Of a stretch of DNA of 5,942 bases, positions 1-4,992 are shown one piece after another. The number at the start of each line of letters is the position of its first letter. The first letter of the stretch is position 1. The DNA is from Mariprofundaceae bacterium. Its GTDB lineage: Bacteria; Pseudomonadota; Zetaproteobacteria; Mariprofundales; Mariprofundaceae. The notes beneath the pieces were generated by a model. It worked only from the letters and a program-made list of their open reading frames with translations. It was not told the DNA's origin and did not search any database. Location: NCBI GenBank assembly GCA_027018975.1, contig JALUXN010000304.1, forward strand, positions 1 through 5,942. The letters are read 5' to 3'. Both the position numbers and the translations under genes were made by a program.

Positions 1-1
1 C

Positions 2-85
2 GCAATGGAGCCGATTGTGGCGATGATTCACACCATGGCTGACGCTTTACGCAAGAAACAAAAAAAAGACCAACGCTCCGCATAG
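2..85 (+). CDS. C-terminal fragment of an unidentified protein
   Basis: A reading frame is open from the left window edge to a TAG stop at 83-85 and encodes about 27 residues ending in a lysine- and arginine-rich tail (RKKQKKDQRSA). The next gene begins 24 bases downstream on the same strand, so the two are probably co-transcribed. The preserved part contains several methionines and a basic end but no recognisable motif, so no function is assigned. The frame could in principle start inside the window, at ATG 5-7, but a stand-alone 26-residue gene is less likely than the end of a longer one. A run of eight A residues lies at 60-67. Confidence 0.5.
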   Translation, partial: AMEPIVAMIHTMADALRKKQKKDQRSA

Positions 86-109
86 TCTGGAGCCAGTGAG
101 GGTAAACGC

Positions 110-343
110 ATGGCAAAAAATGTAATTTGCACAGTATGTGAGACAAAAGGGCAACCCGAACGGCGCACCAAAGGATCATTTATAATTGAGGTCGCGCTTT
201 GGCTCTGTTTCATCATCCCCGGCGTATTCTACTCAATCTGGCGACTGGCCACGCGGGCGGATGTATGCAGCGCTTGCGGGAGCACAGCGATAGTCCCCAC
301 ATCGTCGCCTGCGGGCAAACGAATTCTTGAAAATAAACTATAA
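110..343 (+). CDS. Small zinc-ribbon membrane protein
   Basis: This 77-residue protein has two cysteine pairs, C7-x2-C10 and C53-x2-C56, on either side of a hydrophobic stretch at about residues 24-46. The first pair is followed by a basic segment (ERRTKG), and the second sits in a CSACGS knuckle typical of zinc ribbons. The likely topology is either one membrane span with the cysteine pairs on opposite faces, or a shallow hairpin that brings them together to bind one zinc. The ATG is well supported by a GAGGG ribosome site at about 97-101, eight bases upstream. It overlaps the next gene by 17 bases, so the two products may work together. No enzymatic motif is visible. Function is unknown; a role in membrane stress or phage exclusion would be guesswork. 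Confidence 0.8.
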   Translation: MAKNVICTVCETKGQPERRTKGSFIIEVALWLCFIIPGVFYSIWRLATRADVCSACGSTAIVPTSSPAGKRILENKL

Positions 344-701
344 TTGGTGGCAATCGCTGTTGTTGATTGCGGTTGCCCTTGTCCCTGTTTACTGGCTGGC
401 CAGCAATGATCTGGATGCCCCGGAGCCTCCGGCGCTGGTGGCTGTGCATAACAATCAAAATGACGGCTCGGTATGGGAAGTGCAGAAATGGCTGATCGGG
501 CATGCTCTGTTCCCTGAGTCAATCCGCTATATGAAATGGTATCCCGTTCATAAACTCGGTGACAACTACGCCGTGCAGGTAAAATACAACGCCATGAACG
601 AAAGCGGCGGGCGAACCACAACCACCATTCTTTTCCAGATCAATGAAACCGGCGAAATCTACAGCCACACTGTCATTTCAGGCACGCAGTGGCTGCGTTA
701 A
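327..701 (+). CDS. Single-anchor membrane protein of unknown function (TTG start)
   Basis: The frame encodes 124 residues: a short polar start, one hydrophobic anchor at about residues 10-25, then a soluble domain of roughly 95 residues that is probably outside the cytoplasm. The C-terminal half alternates polar and hydrophobic residues (YAVQVKYNAMNESGG, TTTTILFQINETGEIY) as in a small beta-sheet domain. No ATG precedes the anchor, so the start is taken as TTG at 327-329, inside the end of the upstream zinc-ribbon gene. The ribosome site there is weak, which suggests translational coupling. The next in-frame ATG, at residue 69, would remove the anchor and half the domain. The TAA stop at 699-701 overlaps the stop of the converging nuclease gene. 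I do not recognise the family. Confidence 0.7.
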   Translation: MKINYNWWQSLLLIAVALVPVYWLASNDLDAPEPPALVAVHNNQNDGSVWEVQKWLIGHALFPESIRYMKWYPVHKLGDNYAVQVKYNAMNESGGRTTTTILFQINETGEIYSHTVISGTQWLR

Positions 702-1246
702 TCACACCACCCGGCACGCTTGCCCCCGTGATATTCCCTAGCCAGCCCGCGCCGGATCATCGCGCCTGCCACGTCCACACCATCAACCAGCACCTCAGCC
801 ACCATCCTGCTGGCATATTTCCCCGTGCGCACATGCACAATCGACACACGCCCGCCCTCAAGAATCCCGATCATAGCCGCCCTGGCACGCTTCGCCCCGT
901 CCTTTTCAGCCGCGCACTTGCCCCTGATTTCCGGCGTATCAATCCCATCAATCCGCACATGCACCCGATTGACCTGCCCCGGCCAGACCTGCACATCAGC
1001 GGTCAAAGTATCCCCATCATAAACGCTCACCACATCCGCCAAATAAGGCCCATATCCCCCCCCAAAAGCGGGAAAAACACCCCAAAAAATAACCACAAAC
1101 ACGGCACCAAACACGGTACCCCATTTTTTTACAATTCCGCAACCCTCCGAAATATATCCACTTCCCCGCCCCATACGATGCCCGCCCCTGCCTCCAACCG
1201 TGTTTTCGGTGGTGTTTATTATTCTTGTTTTTTCTTTGTTTTTCAT
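698..1246 (-). CDS. Membrane-anchored staphylococcal-nuclease-like protein
   Basis: This 182-residue protein has a basic, glycine-rich N-terminus, a hydrophobic anchor or uncleaved signal at about residues 43-61, and an SNase-like domain from about 68 to 175. Residues matching the staphylococcal nuclease active site are all present: D77 and D79 in YDGDT, R98, D103 and E106 in the block RIDGIDTPE, and R147 in GKYASR. The C-terminal RRGLAREYHGGKRAGWC block is typical of proteobacterial members. Family enzymes cleave DNA and RNA with Ca2+. The anchor implies action at the outer face of the inner membrane, for example on incoming or free DNA; this is inference. The ATG is supported by GAGG seven to eight bases upstream. 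The gene diverges from the integrase. A run of eight G (coding strand, 1056-1063) separates the anchor from the catalytic domain. Confidence 0.88.
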   Translation of the reverse strand: MKNKEKTRIINTTENTVGGRGGHRMGRGSGYISEGCGIVKKWGTVFGAVFVVIFWGVFPAFGGGYGPYLADVVSVYDGDTLTADVQVWPGQVNRVHVRIDGIDTPEIRGKCAAEKDGAKRARAAMIGILEGGRVSIVHVRTGKYASRMVAEVLVDGVDVAGAMIRRGLAREYHGGKRAGWCD

Positions 1247-1370
1247 TGGTTTACCTCTTTTTTGATGGGGCGCGTGTCCGGTGTTGAGCGGCTTAATCCG
1301 GGATGCTTTTCGGTATGTATTACGGTACCTGTTGAGCTTTTGTTGAATAGTACCGTGTCCGGGGGGGATT
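1247..1370. promoter_or_regulatory. Divergent nuclease/integrase control region
   Basis: This 124-base gap separates two divergent genes and must contain the nuclease promoter and probably the integrase promoter. It begins with the nuclease ribosome site (GAGG on the minus strand) and ends with the integrase ribosome site, a run of seven G at 1361-1367 three bases before the ATG. I see no convincing -35/-10 pair for either direction. Short direct repeats occur (TGTTGAGC near 1282 and 1330, CGTGTCCGG near 1273 and 1354), along with one inverted repeat listed separately. An attachment site could lie here, because P4-type integrases often have att upstream of int, but no core can be identified without the other att copy. 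Confidence 0.5.
1322..1356. repeat. Inverted repeat upstream of integrase (possible operator or arm site)
   Basis: ACGGTAC at 1322-1328 and its exact reverse complement GTACCGT at 1350-1356 are separated by 21 bases and end 14 bases before the integrase ATG. A third copy of the motif, in CACGGTACC at 1112-1120, lies inside the nuclease gene. Half-sites about two and a half helical turns apart upstream of a phage integrase could be arm-type binding sites or an operator through which the integrase or a regulator controls expression. This is inference from position only; a 7-base repeat can arise by chance. Confidence 0.3.
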
Positions 1371-2564
1371 ATGGCGCTCAGTGATCTTAAATGTCGGCGG
1401 TCGAAATGTCCAGATGGGAAAAATCAGATTAAATTGACGGATGCGCATGGGCTGTATCTGCTCGTTAAAAAAATGGGTGGAAAATATTGGCGGTGGGATT
1501 ATGTCTGGCAGGGGAAACGAAAAACGCTGGCGCTGGGTGTTTATCCTGATGTGACGCTGAAAGATGCGCGGGAGGCGCGGGATCAGGCCAGGGGGCGGCG
1601 GCGAGAGGGGCGCGATCCGGGGCGGGAGAAAGTGCGGCGGCGGTGTAATCTGTTTGAAAAGGTGGCTGAAGAGTGGCTGGAGGTGCGGCGGCATGATCTG
1701 GCTGCGTCTACGGTGCGATTGATTGAGATGCGGTTGAAAAATGATATTAATCCGGTCATCGGGGATATTGGCATCGGGGATATGAGGGCGTCGGATGTGT
1801 TGGGGATGTTGCAGATTATCTGTGATCGCGGGGCGGTGGCTACGGCGCATCGGTGCCGGGCGATGGTTGGACAGATTATGCGGTTTGGAATTGTGACCGG
1901 GCGATGTGAGTCTGATCCGACACCGGCGCTGAAAGGGGCGATCAGAAAACCGAGCGTGAAATCAATGGCGGCGATGTTGGAACCGAAACAAATCGGGGCG
2001 ATGTTGCGCGGGATTGATGACTATTCGGGCACTTATGTGGTGCGGTGTGCGTTGCAACTTAATTTACTGACGTTTGTGAGGCCATCGGAGCTGCGGCTGG
2101 CTGAATGGGCTGAGTTTGATCTGGATGGTGGGGAATGGAGGGTGCCTGCCGAGAGAATGAAAATGAAGGATCGCGGGGATCATATTGTGCCGCTGGCCAC
2201 GCAGGCTGTGGATATTCTGAATGAGCTGCATCAATCAACGGGATTTGGGGCGCTGGTGTTTCCGTCTCCGTTTGATCCGAAAAAACCGCTGTCTGCTAAT
2301 ACGCTGAATCATGCGCTCAGGCGGATGGGGATTGAGAAAAACCGGCAGGTGGTGCATGGGTTTCGGGCGATGGCGCGCACGCTGTTGGCTGAACATGGGT
2401 GGACGGCAGAGATTATCGAGCGGCAGTTGGCGCATGCGGAGCAGTCGCGGGTGGTGGCTGCTTATAATCGGGCGGAGTTTTTGCCGGAGCGGCGGCGAAT
2501 GATGCAGGCGTGGGGGGGGTATTTGGATGAATTGAGAATCAAAGGCGAAACACGGTTGGGATAG
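1371..2564 (+). CDS. int: P4/CP4-type tyrosine site-specific integrase
   Basis: This 397-residue protein has the three-part layout of P4-type integrases and is full length for the family. An N-terminal arm-binding (DUF4102-type) domain covers about residues 1-90, including DAHGLYLLV and the LALGVYPDVTLKDAREARD block. A core-binding SAM-like domain follows at about 95-185, then the catalytic domain from about 205. Catalytic residues are intact: R237 in FVRPSELR, K264, H329 and R332 in HGFR, H355 in LAHA, and nucleophile Y365 in AAYNR. The family end ERRRMMQAWGGYLDEL is present. It would recombine attP with attB and, with a directionality factor not seen here, excise the element. The ATG follows a seven-G ribosome site by three bases, which is close. 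The coding strand is strongly G-rich, with an eight-G run at 2512-2519. It converges on the lysis operon. Confidence 0.95.
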   Translation: MALSDLKCRRSKCPDGKNQIKLTDAHGLYLLVKKMGGKYWRWDYVWQGKRKTLALGVYPDVTLKDAREARDQARGRRREGRDPGREKVRRRCNLFEKVAEEWLEVRRHDLAASTVRLIEMRLKNDINPVIGDIGIGDMRASDVLGMLQIICDRGAVATAHRCRAMVGQIMRFGIVTGRCESDPTPALKGAIRKPSVKSMAAMLEPKQIGAMLRGIDDYSGTYVVRCALQLNLLTFVRPSELRLAEWAEFDLDGGEWRVPAERMKMKDRGDHIVPLATQAVDILNELHQSTGFGALVFPSPFDPKKPLSANTLNHALRRMGIEKNRQVVHGFRAMARTLLAEHGWTAEIIERQLAHAEQSRVVAAYNRAEFLPERRRMMQAWGGYLDELRIKGETRLG

Positions 2565-2566
2565 GC

Positions 2567-2589
2567 GGGCAGCCACGGGGGGGCGGCCC
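2567..2589. repeat. GC-rich hairpin between integrase and o-spanin genes
   Basis: GGGCAGCC at 2567-2574 can pair with GGCGGCCC at 2582-2589 (seven of eight positions) across a seven-base loop. It begins three bases after the integrase stop and ends nine bases before the o-spanin stop, so it occupies almost all of the gap between the converging genes. No T-run follows on either strand, so it is not a classic intrinsic terminator, although it could slow polymerase from both sides. The pattern, together with the flanking CCCCTACGG, resembles dispersed REP-like intergenic repeats seen in many bacterial genomes; that resemblance is from memory. Confidence 0.45.
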
Positions 2590-2598
2590 CTACGGCGG

Positions 2599-3012
2599 TT
2601 ATTTCAGGGACGTGTTGATATTATCCAGCAGCAATTGCCAGCGTTTTTCGCGTAGCAATAAAATCGAATAATTGTTTACCAGATTGCGGTAATTCGCTTC
2701 GCTCAGACCGATGTAGAGATTGCTTCCGGCATCAATTGCTGGCACGGCGCAGCGGGGTTTGAGATCGGCAACATCATAGACTGCGTTGCGGTCAAGATTC
2801 TGTTCTTTTGCTCTGGCGATGCAGGCGGCTGAATTTTTTATTGTGACTTGCGTGGCTGAACGAGGAAAATCCCAGACAATGGGGGCGAGGATTTGCTTTT
2901 GTGGTGCTGTGTATTGCAGCACCGGCTTTGCTGATTCTACCGGGGCGGTGGCGATGGGCAGGGTTGGAGTGCAGGCGGTGAGCAGGATTGCTGCTAAAAT
3001 CAATCGCATCAT
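2599..3012 (-). CDS. Rz1-like outer-membrane spanin lipoprotein (o-spanin)
   Basis: The product has 137 residues and starts with a lipoprotein signal: a short basic N-terminus (MMRL), hydrophobic core and lipobox LTAC at residues 11-14. The residue after the lipidated cysteine is Thr, not Asp, which favours outer-membrane sorting. A proline-rich segment follows (TPTLPIATAP, about residues 15-24), as is common in Rz1 proteins. The rest is an unrecognised domain with two more cysteines, C64 and C88, that could form a disulfide in the periplasm. This is much longer than lambda Rz1 (60 residues). The ATG at 3012-3010 overlaps the i-spanin stop (ATGA) and follows GGGAG by eight bases; a GTG at 3021 would add three residues. 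It is last in the lysis operon. It is called an o-spanin from its lipobox and position. Confidence 0.8.
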   Translation of the reverse strand: MMRLILAAILLTACTPTLPIATAPVESAKPVLQYTAPQKQILAPIVWDFPRSATQVTIKNSAACIARAKEQNLDRNAVYDVADLKPRCAVPAIDAGSNLYIGLSEANYRNLVNNYSILLLREKRWQLLLDNINTSLK

Positions 3013-3389
3013 TTCATCCACTCCCGTTGCATTTTATCTGTTGATTTGTTGATGACCTTCAGCAGCAGCTCGGAATGTCTGCCGTTGCGGATTTTTAATA
3101 ATTTGTGCTGTGCCAGTTTGGCGCGATTGGCTTGCAGTTTGGCGTTCAATGTCGTGTTCACCTCGCCCATTTTGTTGACTGCTGTGACATATCGCTCAAC
3201 TTCGGCTTTTACTTTTTTGGCCTGTGCCACCAGTCCGGCGTTGGCCGTTTTCAGCTTATCCACATCGGCCTTTAGCGCGGTGATTTTGACCTGCCTGGAT
3301 AGCGATTGGGCGCGGTAATATTGCAGACCGCCCGCCAGTGATACGACCAGCAGCACAACGGCGATGATGATGCCCAGGCGCAGGCTCAT
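3009..3389 (-). CDS. Rz-like inner-membrane spanin (i-spanin)
   Basis: The chosen start gives 126 residues: an N-terminal anchor at about residues 5-22 (LGIIIAVVLLVVSLAGGL), then a long helical, charged periplasmic region at about 25-100 with heptad-like spacing of hydrophobic residues, and a basic C-terminal end (ELLLKVINKSTDKMQREWMK). That is the standard i-spanin architecture: anchored in the inner membrane, spanning the periplasm as a coiled coil and binding the o-spanin to drive outer-membrane disruption. The frame is open further upstream to 3500, but the ATG at 3389-3387 overlaps the holin stop (ATGA), follows a GGGAG site by ten bases and puts the anchor at the very N-terminus, so it is preferred. 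The partner gene follows with another ATGA overlap and is not nested inside, unlike lambda Rz/Rz1. Confidence 0.82.
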   Translation of the reverse strand: MSLRLGIIIAVVLLVVSLAGGLQYYRAQSLSRQVKITALKADVDKLKTANAGLVAQAKKVKAEVERYVTAVNKMGEVNTTLNAKLQANRAKLAQHKLLKIRNGRHSELLLKVINKSTDKMQREWMK

Positions 3390-3625
3390 GGTTCGGGCTC
3401 TCCCTTTGGCTTGAGCGGCGGTGCGGCGTGGGAGTCTGTCCAGAACCGTATCGCTGCGATCACAGCCAGCACAATGCCGCCGTAATAGCCCAACTGCCAC
3501 TGCGTCAGCGTATCAATATGGGCATTAACGAACTGATAAGCGTCCCACCCCCAATACATCATAAACAGCAATAGCAATACTGTTATGACTCGGAACGCAC
3601 GCATGATCTGGAGCAGTTTAAGCAT
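3386..3625 (-). CDS. Probable holin (two membrane helices)
   Basis: The product has 79 residues with two hydrophobic helices, about residues 9-27 (AFRVITVLLLLFMMYWGWD) and about 46-61 (YYGGIVLAVIAAIRFW), and a short hydrophilic tail rich in proline and charge (PPLKPKGEPEP). Size, two-helix layout, basic N-terminus and position between endolysin and spanin genes fit a class II holin, which forms the inner-membrane lesion that lets the endolysin reach the wall. The start at 3625 is preferred because GAGG lies six bases upstream and ATGCTTAA overlaps the endolysin stop. In-frame ATGs at 3646 and 3637 would give 86 or 83 residues, extending the N-terminus by MSGMRLS or MRLS; they have weak ribosome sites. 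I do not recognise a named holin family, so the call rests on topology and context. Confidence 0.7.
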   Translation of the reverse strand: MLKLLQIMRAFRVITVLLLLFMMYWGWDAYQFVNAHIDTLTQWQLGYYGGIVLAVIAAIRFWTDSHAAPPLKPKGEPEP

Positions 3626-4136
3626 TGATAGCCTCATGCCTGACATGATCTAACCGAGCCAGCCAACCTTTGCCGTATCGGTTAAACGTCGATAGCGAGC
3701 GGTAATGCTTTTCACGAAGTTCAAGAAAACGACCAACGAATAGCTTATCATTCATGCTGTTCAACGCCGCTACTGTATGGCTGCCGATAATGCCATCCTG
3801 CACTGCGCTTACAACTTCCTGCGCAAACTTGGCCGCCCGGCGCTTGCCTTGATTCACAGCGCAATCAAACATGCACAAGGCTTTCGGATACGCCACAATG
3901 TCACAGCGCATGGGTGTGTAGTAGTCCTGCCAGTAGATCAGTTTTGCGGCGGACAGTGTCAGGTTGGGAATATCCTCATTCGGATATGACATGGCAGAGA
4001 TTCCAAACTTCGTGCCACGCAGTTCGCCTTCGCCAATCTTGCCGCTTGTCCAGTTACCTCTGTCGTGTGGGTCGCGGCCATAGCCACCTTCGGCACCAAC
4101 GACGAATTCAAACGCGGAATCATAATCCTTTGGCAT
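3618..4136 (-). CDS. GH108-type endolysin (muramidase)
   Basis: This 172-residue cytoplasmic enzyme has no signal peptide, so it would need a holin to reach the wall. The N-terminal half carries the GH108 signature: catalytic glutamate E16 in AEGGYGRDPHDRGN and then GTKFGIS at 41-47. Between them lies the GNWTSGKIGEGEL segment found in one branch of the family in place of the shorter GGATNFGI form. From about residue 90 the sequence (YPKALCMFDCAVNQGKRRAA, then VQDGIIGSHTVAAL) fits the PG_binding_3 domain that normally follows GH108. The enzyme should cleave the MurNAc-GlcNAc bond of peptidoglycan. The ATG overlaps the preceding gene by 17 bases and has AGAGG nine bases upstream. Length is normal for the family and nothing appears broken. 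Confidence 0.93.
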   Translation of the reverse strand: MPKDYDSAFEFVVGAEGGYGRDPHDRGNWTSGKIGEGELRGTKFGISAMSYPNEDIPNLTLSAAKLIYWQDYYTPMRCDIVAYPKALCMFDCAVNQGKRRAAKFAQEVVSAVQDGIIGSHTVAALNSMNDKLFVGRFLELREKHYRSLSTFNRYGKGWLARLDHVRHEAINA

Positions 4137-4305
4137 TGGCCTTAACCTCTTTCAATAGTTCCTCAAGCATAGCTTCCTGCCTGTCAATCCTGCGCTCCTG
4201 TGCGTCCACCTCAGTGCGTAGCCAACGATTGTCCTGTCGTAGCTTAGTTATTATAGACTTCACCAACTCACCGAAATCTTTAGGGAAGTCTGTGACCATG
4301 TTCAT
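4120..4305 (-). CDS. Small coiled-coil protein of unknown function
   Basis: This 61-residue protein is highly charged and has no membrane segment. From about residue 11 to 55 it looks like one long helix with hydrophobic residues at heptad-like intervals (LVKSIITKLRQDNRWLRTE, then EAMLEELLKEVKANAKGL), so a coiled-coil oligomer is likely. The ATG overlaps the upstream gene's stop by four bases and follows AGGAAG, and its 3' end overlaps the endolysin start by 17 bases. The location directly before the endolysin suggests a role in lysis timing, or as a soluble partner of the small membrane proteins upstream, but no family is recognised and this is inference. Confidence 0.75.
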   Translation of the reverse strand: MNMVTDFPKDFGELVKSIITKLRQDNRWLRTEVDAQERRIDRQEAMLEELLKEVKANAKGL

Positions 4306-4553
4306 TTCTTCCTGCCCCAGAATAAGTCATTTGCCATATATCCTATCAGACCAGCATCCACTGCTAGCCATCGGACTGACACGTGCTCGGTGTATAAATT
4401 GTAATCCCCTGTAAGTATTCCAGCCACATATATTGCAACCAGAAACAGGCTCACATAGGAAAGCATGCCATAGAACCAAAATCCACGTGTGTAATAGGCA
4501 TACATAGCTAGGAATGCAGCCAGAGCGTCTGTTGCAATAAGCAGTTCAGTCAT
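4302..4553 (-). CDS. Small three-helix membrane protein (holin-like candidate)
   Basis: The product has 83 residues and up to three predicted membrane helices: about 3-21, 28-47 and 61-79. It ends in a basic tail (WGRKK), and between helices two and three there is a polar loop (TGDYNLYTEHVSVR). Three short helices in fewer than 100 residues is the class I holin layout, and the gene lies two genes upstream of the endolysin, so a second holin or antiholin is possible. A two-helix holin candidate is already present downstream, so this is only a candidate. The start is well supported by GGAG seven bases upstream and an ATGA overlap with the preceding gene. Confidence 0.75.
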   Translation of the reverse strand: MTELLIATDALAAFLAMYAYYTRGFWFYGMLSYVSLFLVAIYVAGILTGDYNLYTEHVSVRWLAVDAGLIGYMANDLFWGRKK

Positions 4554-4846
4554 TGAAGTACTCCATTTATAAACAGAGCACCACTAACGATGATGCCTAT
4601 AATAATCGCCTGCATAAGCATACTGCCAAGGGAGCGGGACATGCCCTTTTTTACATTGTCACGCATGCTTAAATCCTGATCGTATGTAATGTGGTGTATG
4701 TTGTGCCTTGGGTGTAGTTCCTTTTTTAGCTCATCTCGTATAATCTCCCGAAATGAGGCCATATGCCGCTCAAATTCAGCCTCAAAGATTCGGTGGCATT
4801 CATGCGTCACCCAGTCCTTGCTCGTGCGTTCCGTCGCGTCAGTCAT
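4550..4846 (-). CDS. Small tail-anchored membrane protein with helical N-terminal domain
   Basis: This 98-residue protein has a charged helical region at about residues 12-45 (for example FREIIRDELKKELHPRHN), a basic linker (RDNVKKGMSR) and one C-terminal hydrophobic helix at about 75-97 that ends the protein. The layout predicts a cytoplasmic domain tethered by a C-terminal membrane anchor. It loosely recalls XhlA-type phage proteins, which pair a coiled-coil domain with a C-terminal anchor and act with a holin; I cannot confirm homology by eye. The histidine-rich patch HPRHNIHH at 45-52 is unusual. The ATG overlaps the stop of the 49-residue gene upstream (ATGA) and follows a GGTGGGGG site. 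Confidence 0.75.
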   Translation of the reverse strand: MTDATERTSKDWVTHECHRIFEAEFERHMASFREIIRDELKKELHPRHNIHHITYDQDLSMRDNVKKGMSRSLGSMLMQAIIIGIIVSGALFINGVLQ

Positions 4847-4992
4847 TTATCCCCCACCCACCATGCTCTCCAGCATAATGATAGTAATAGTATTAAATAA
4901 ATCATAAGCCATTTACCGTAACCGGCCATAACAGCGAACGCGCAACCAGCCATAACCAGCACGGCGAACATTGCTAGGATTATATAGTCCAT
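4843..4992 (-). CDS. 49-residue hydrophobic membrane protein
   Basis: Reading the minus strand from ATG 4992-4990 gives a 49-residue frame to TGA 4845-4843. It begins MDYIILAMFAVLVMAGC and ends WRAWWVGDK. Two hydrophobic stretches, about residues 3-23 and 28-40, are separated by a short AGYGKW turn, so a helical hairpin is expected; the end is rich in tryptophan. The frame overlaps the upstream gene by 13 bases and its stop overlaps the next ATG by four (ATGA), like its neighbours. A ribosome site AGGA lies about nine bases upstream. Without it there would be about 130 unexplained bases in an otherwise overlapping operon. The VMAGC sequence at 13-17 superficially resembles a lipobox, but the N-terminus lacks the usual positive charge. 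Function is unknown. Confidence 0.7.
   Translation of the reverse strand: MDYIILAMFAVLVMAGCAFAVMAGYGKWLMIYLILLLSLCWRAWWVGDK

Noticed and set aside
213..621. Two minus-strand frames of 96 and 130 residues under the left genes
   Set aside because: They overlap each other and the plus-strand pair; the plus-strand products have clear zinc-ribbon and membrane features, while these have none.
1247..1370. Attachment site core
   Set aside because: Position fits, but there is no tRNA end or second att copy in the window to define a core, so no att feature is called.
689..1384. 231-residue plus-strand frame over the nuclease gene
   Set aside because: It is rich in Pro, His and Ile in the way expected of the antisense of a G-rich gene, has no recognisable domain, and covers a minus-strand gene with an intact SNase active site.
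1320..1850. 176-residue minus-strand frame within the integrase
   Set aside because: Its Pro/His/Arg-rich sequence is the antisense shadow of a clearly conserved integrase and it lacks a convincing start.
2567..2589. Hairpin as a classic rho-independent terminator
   Set aside because: No run of T follows the stem on either strand, so it is listed as a repeat instead.
3390..3500. N-terminal extension of the i-spanin to 163 residues
   Set aside because: The extra 37 residues are Arg-rich, lie entirely inside the holin gene and would bury the membrane anchor. The ATG at 3389 has a good ribosome site and an ATGA overlap.
3914..4414. 166-residue plus-strand frame
   Set aside because: It crosses the antisense of three tightly overlapping late genes, including the GH108 endolysin, and has a Ser/Arg-rich low-complexity composition.
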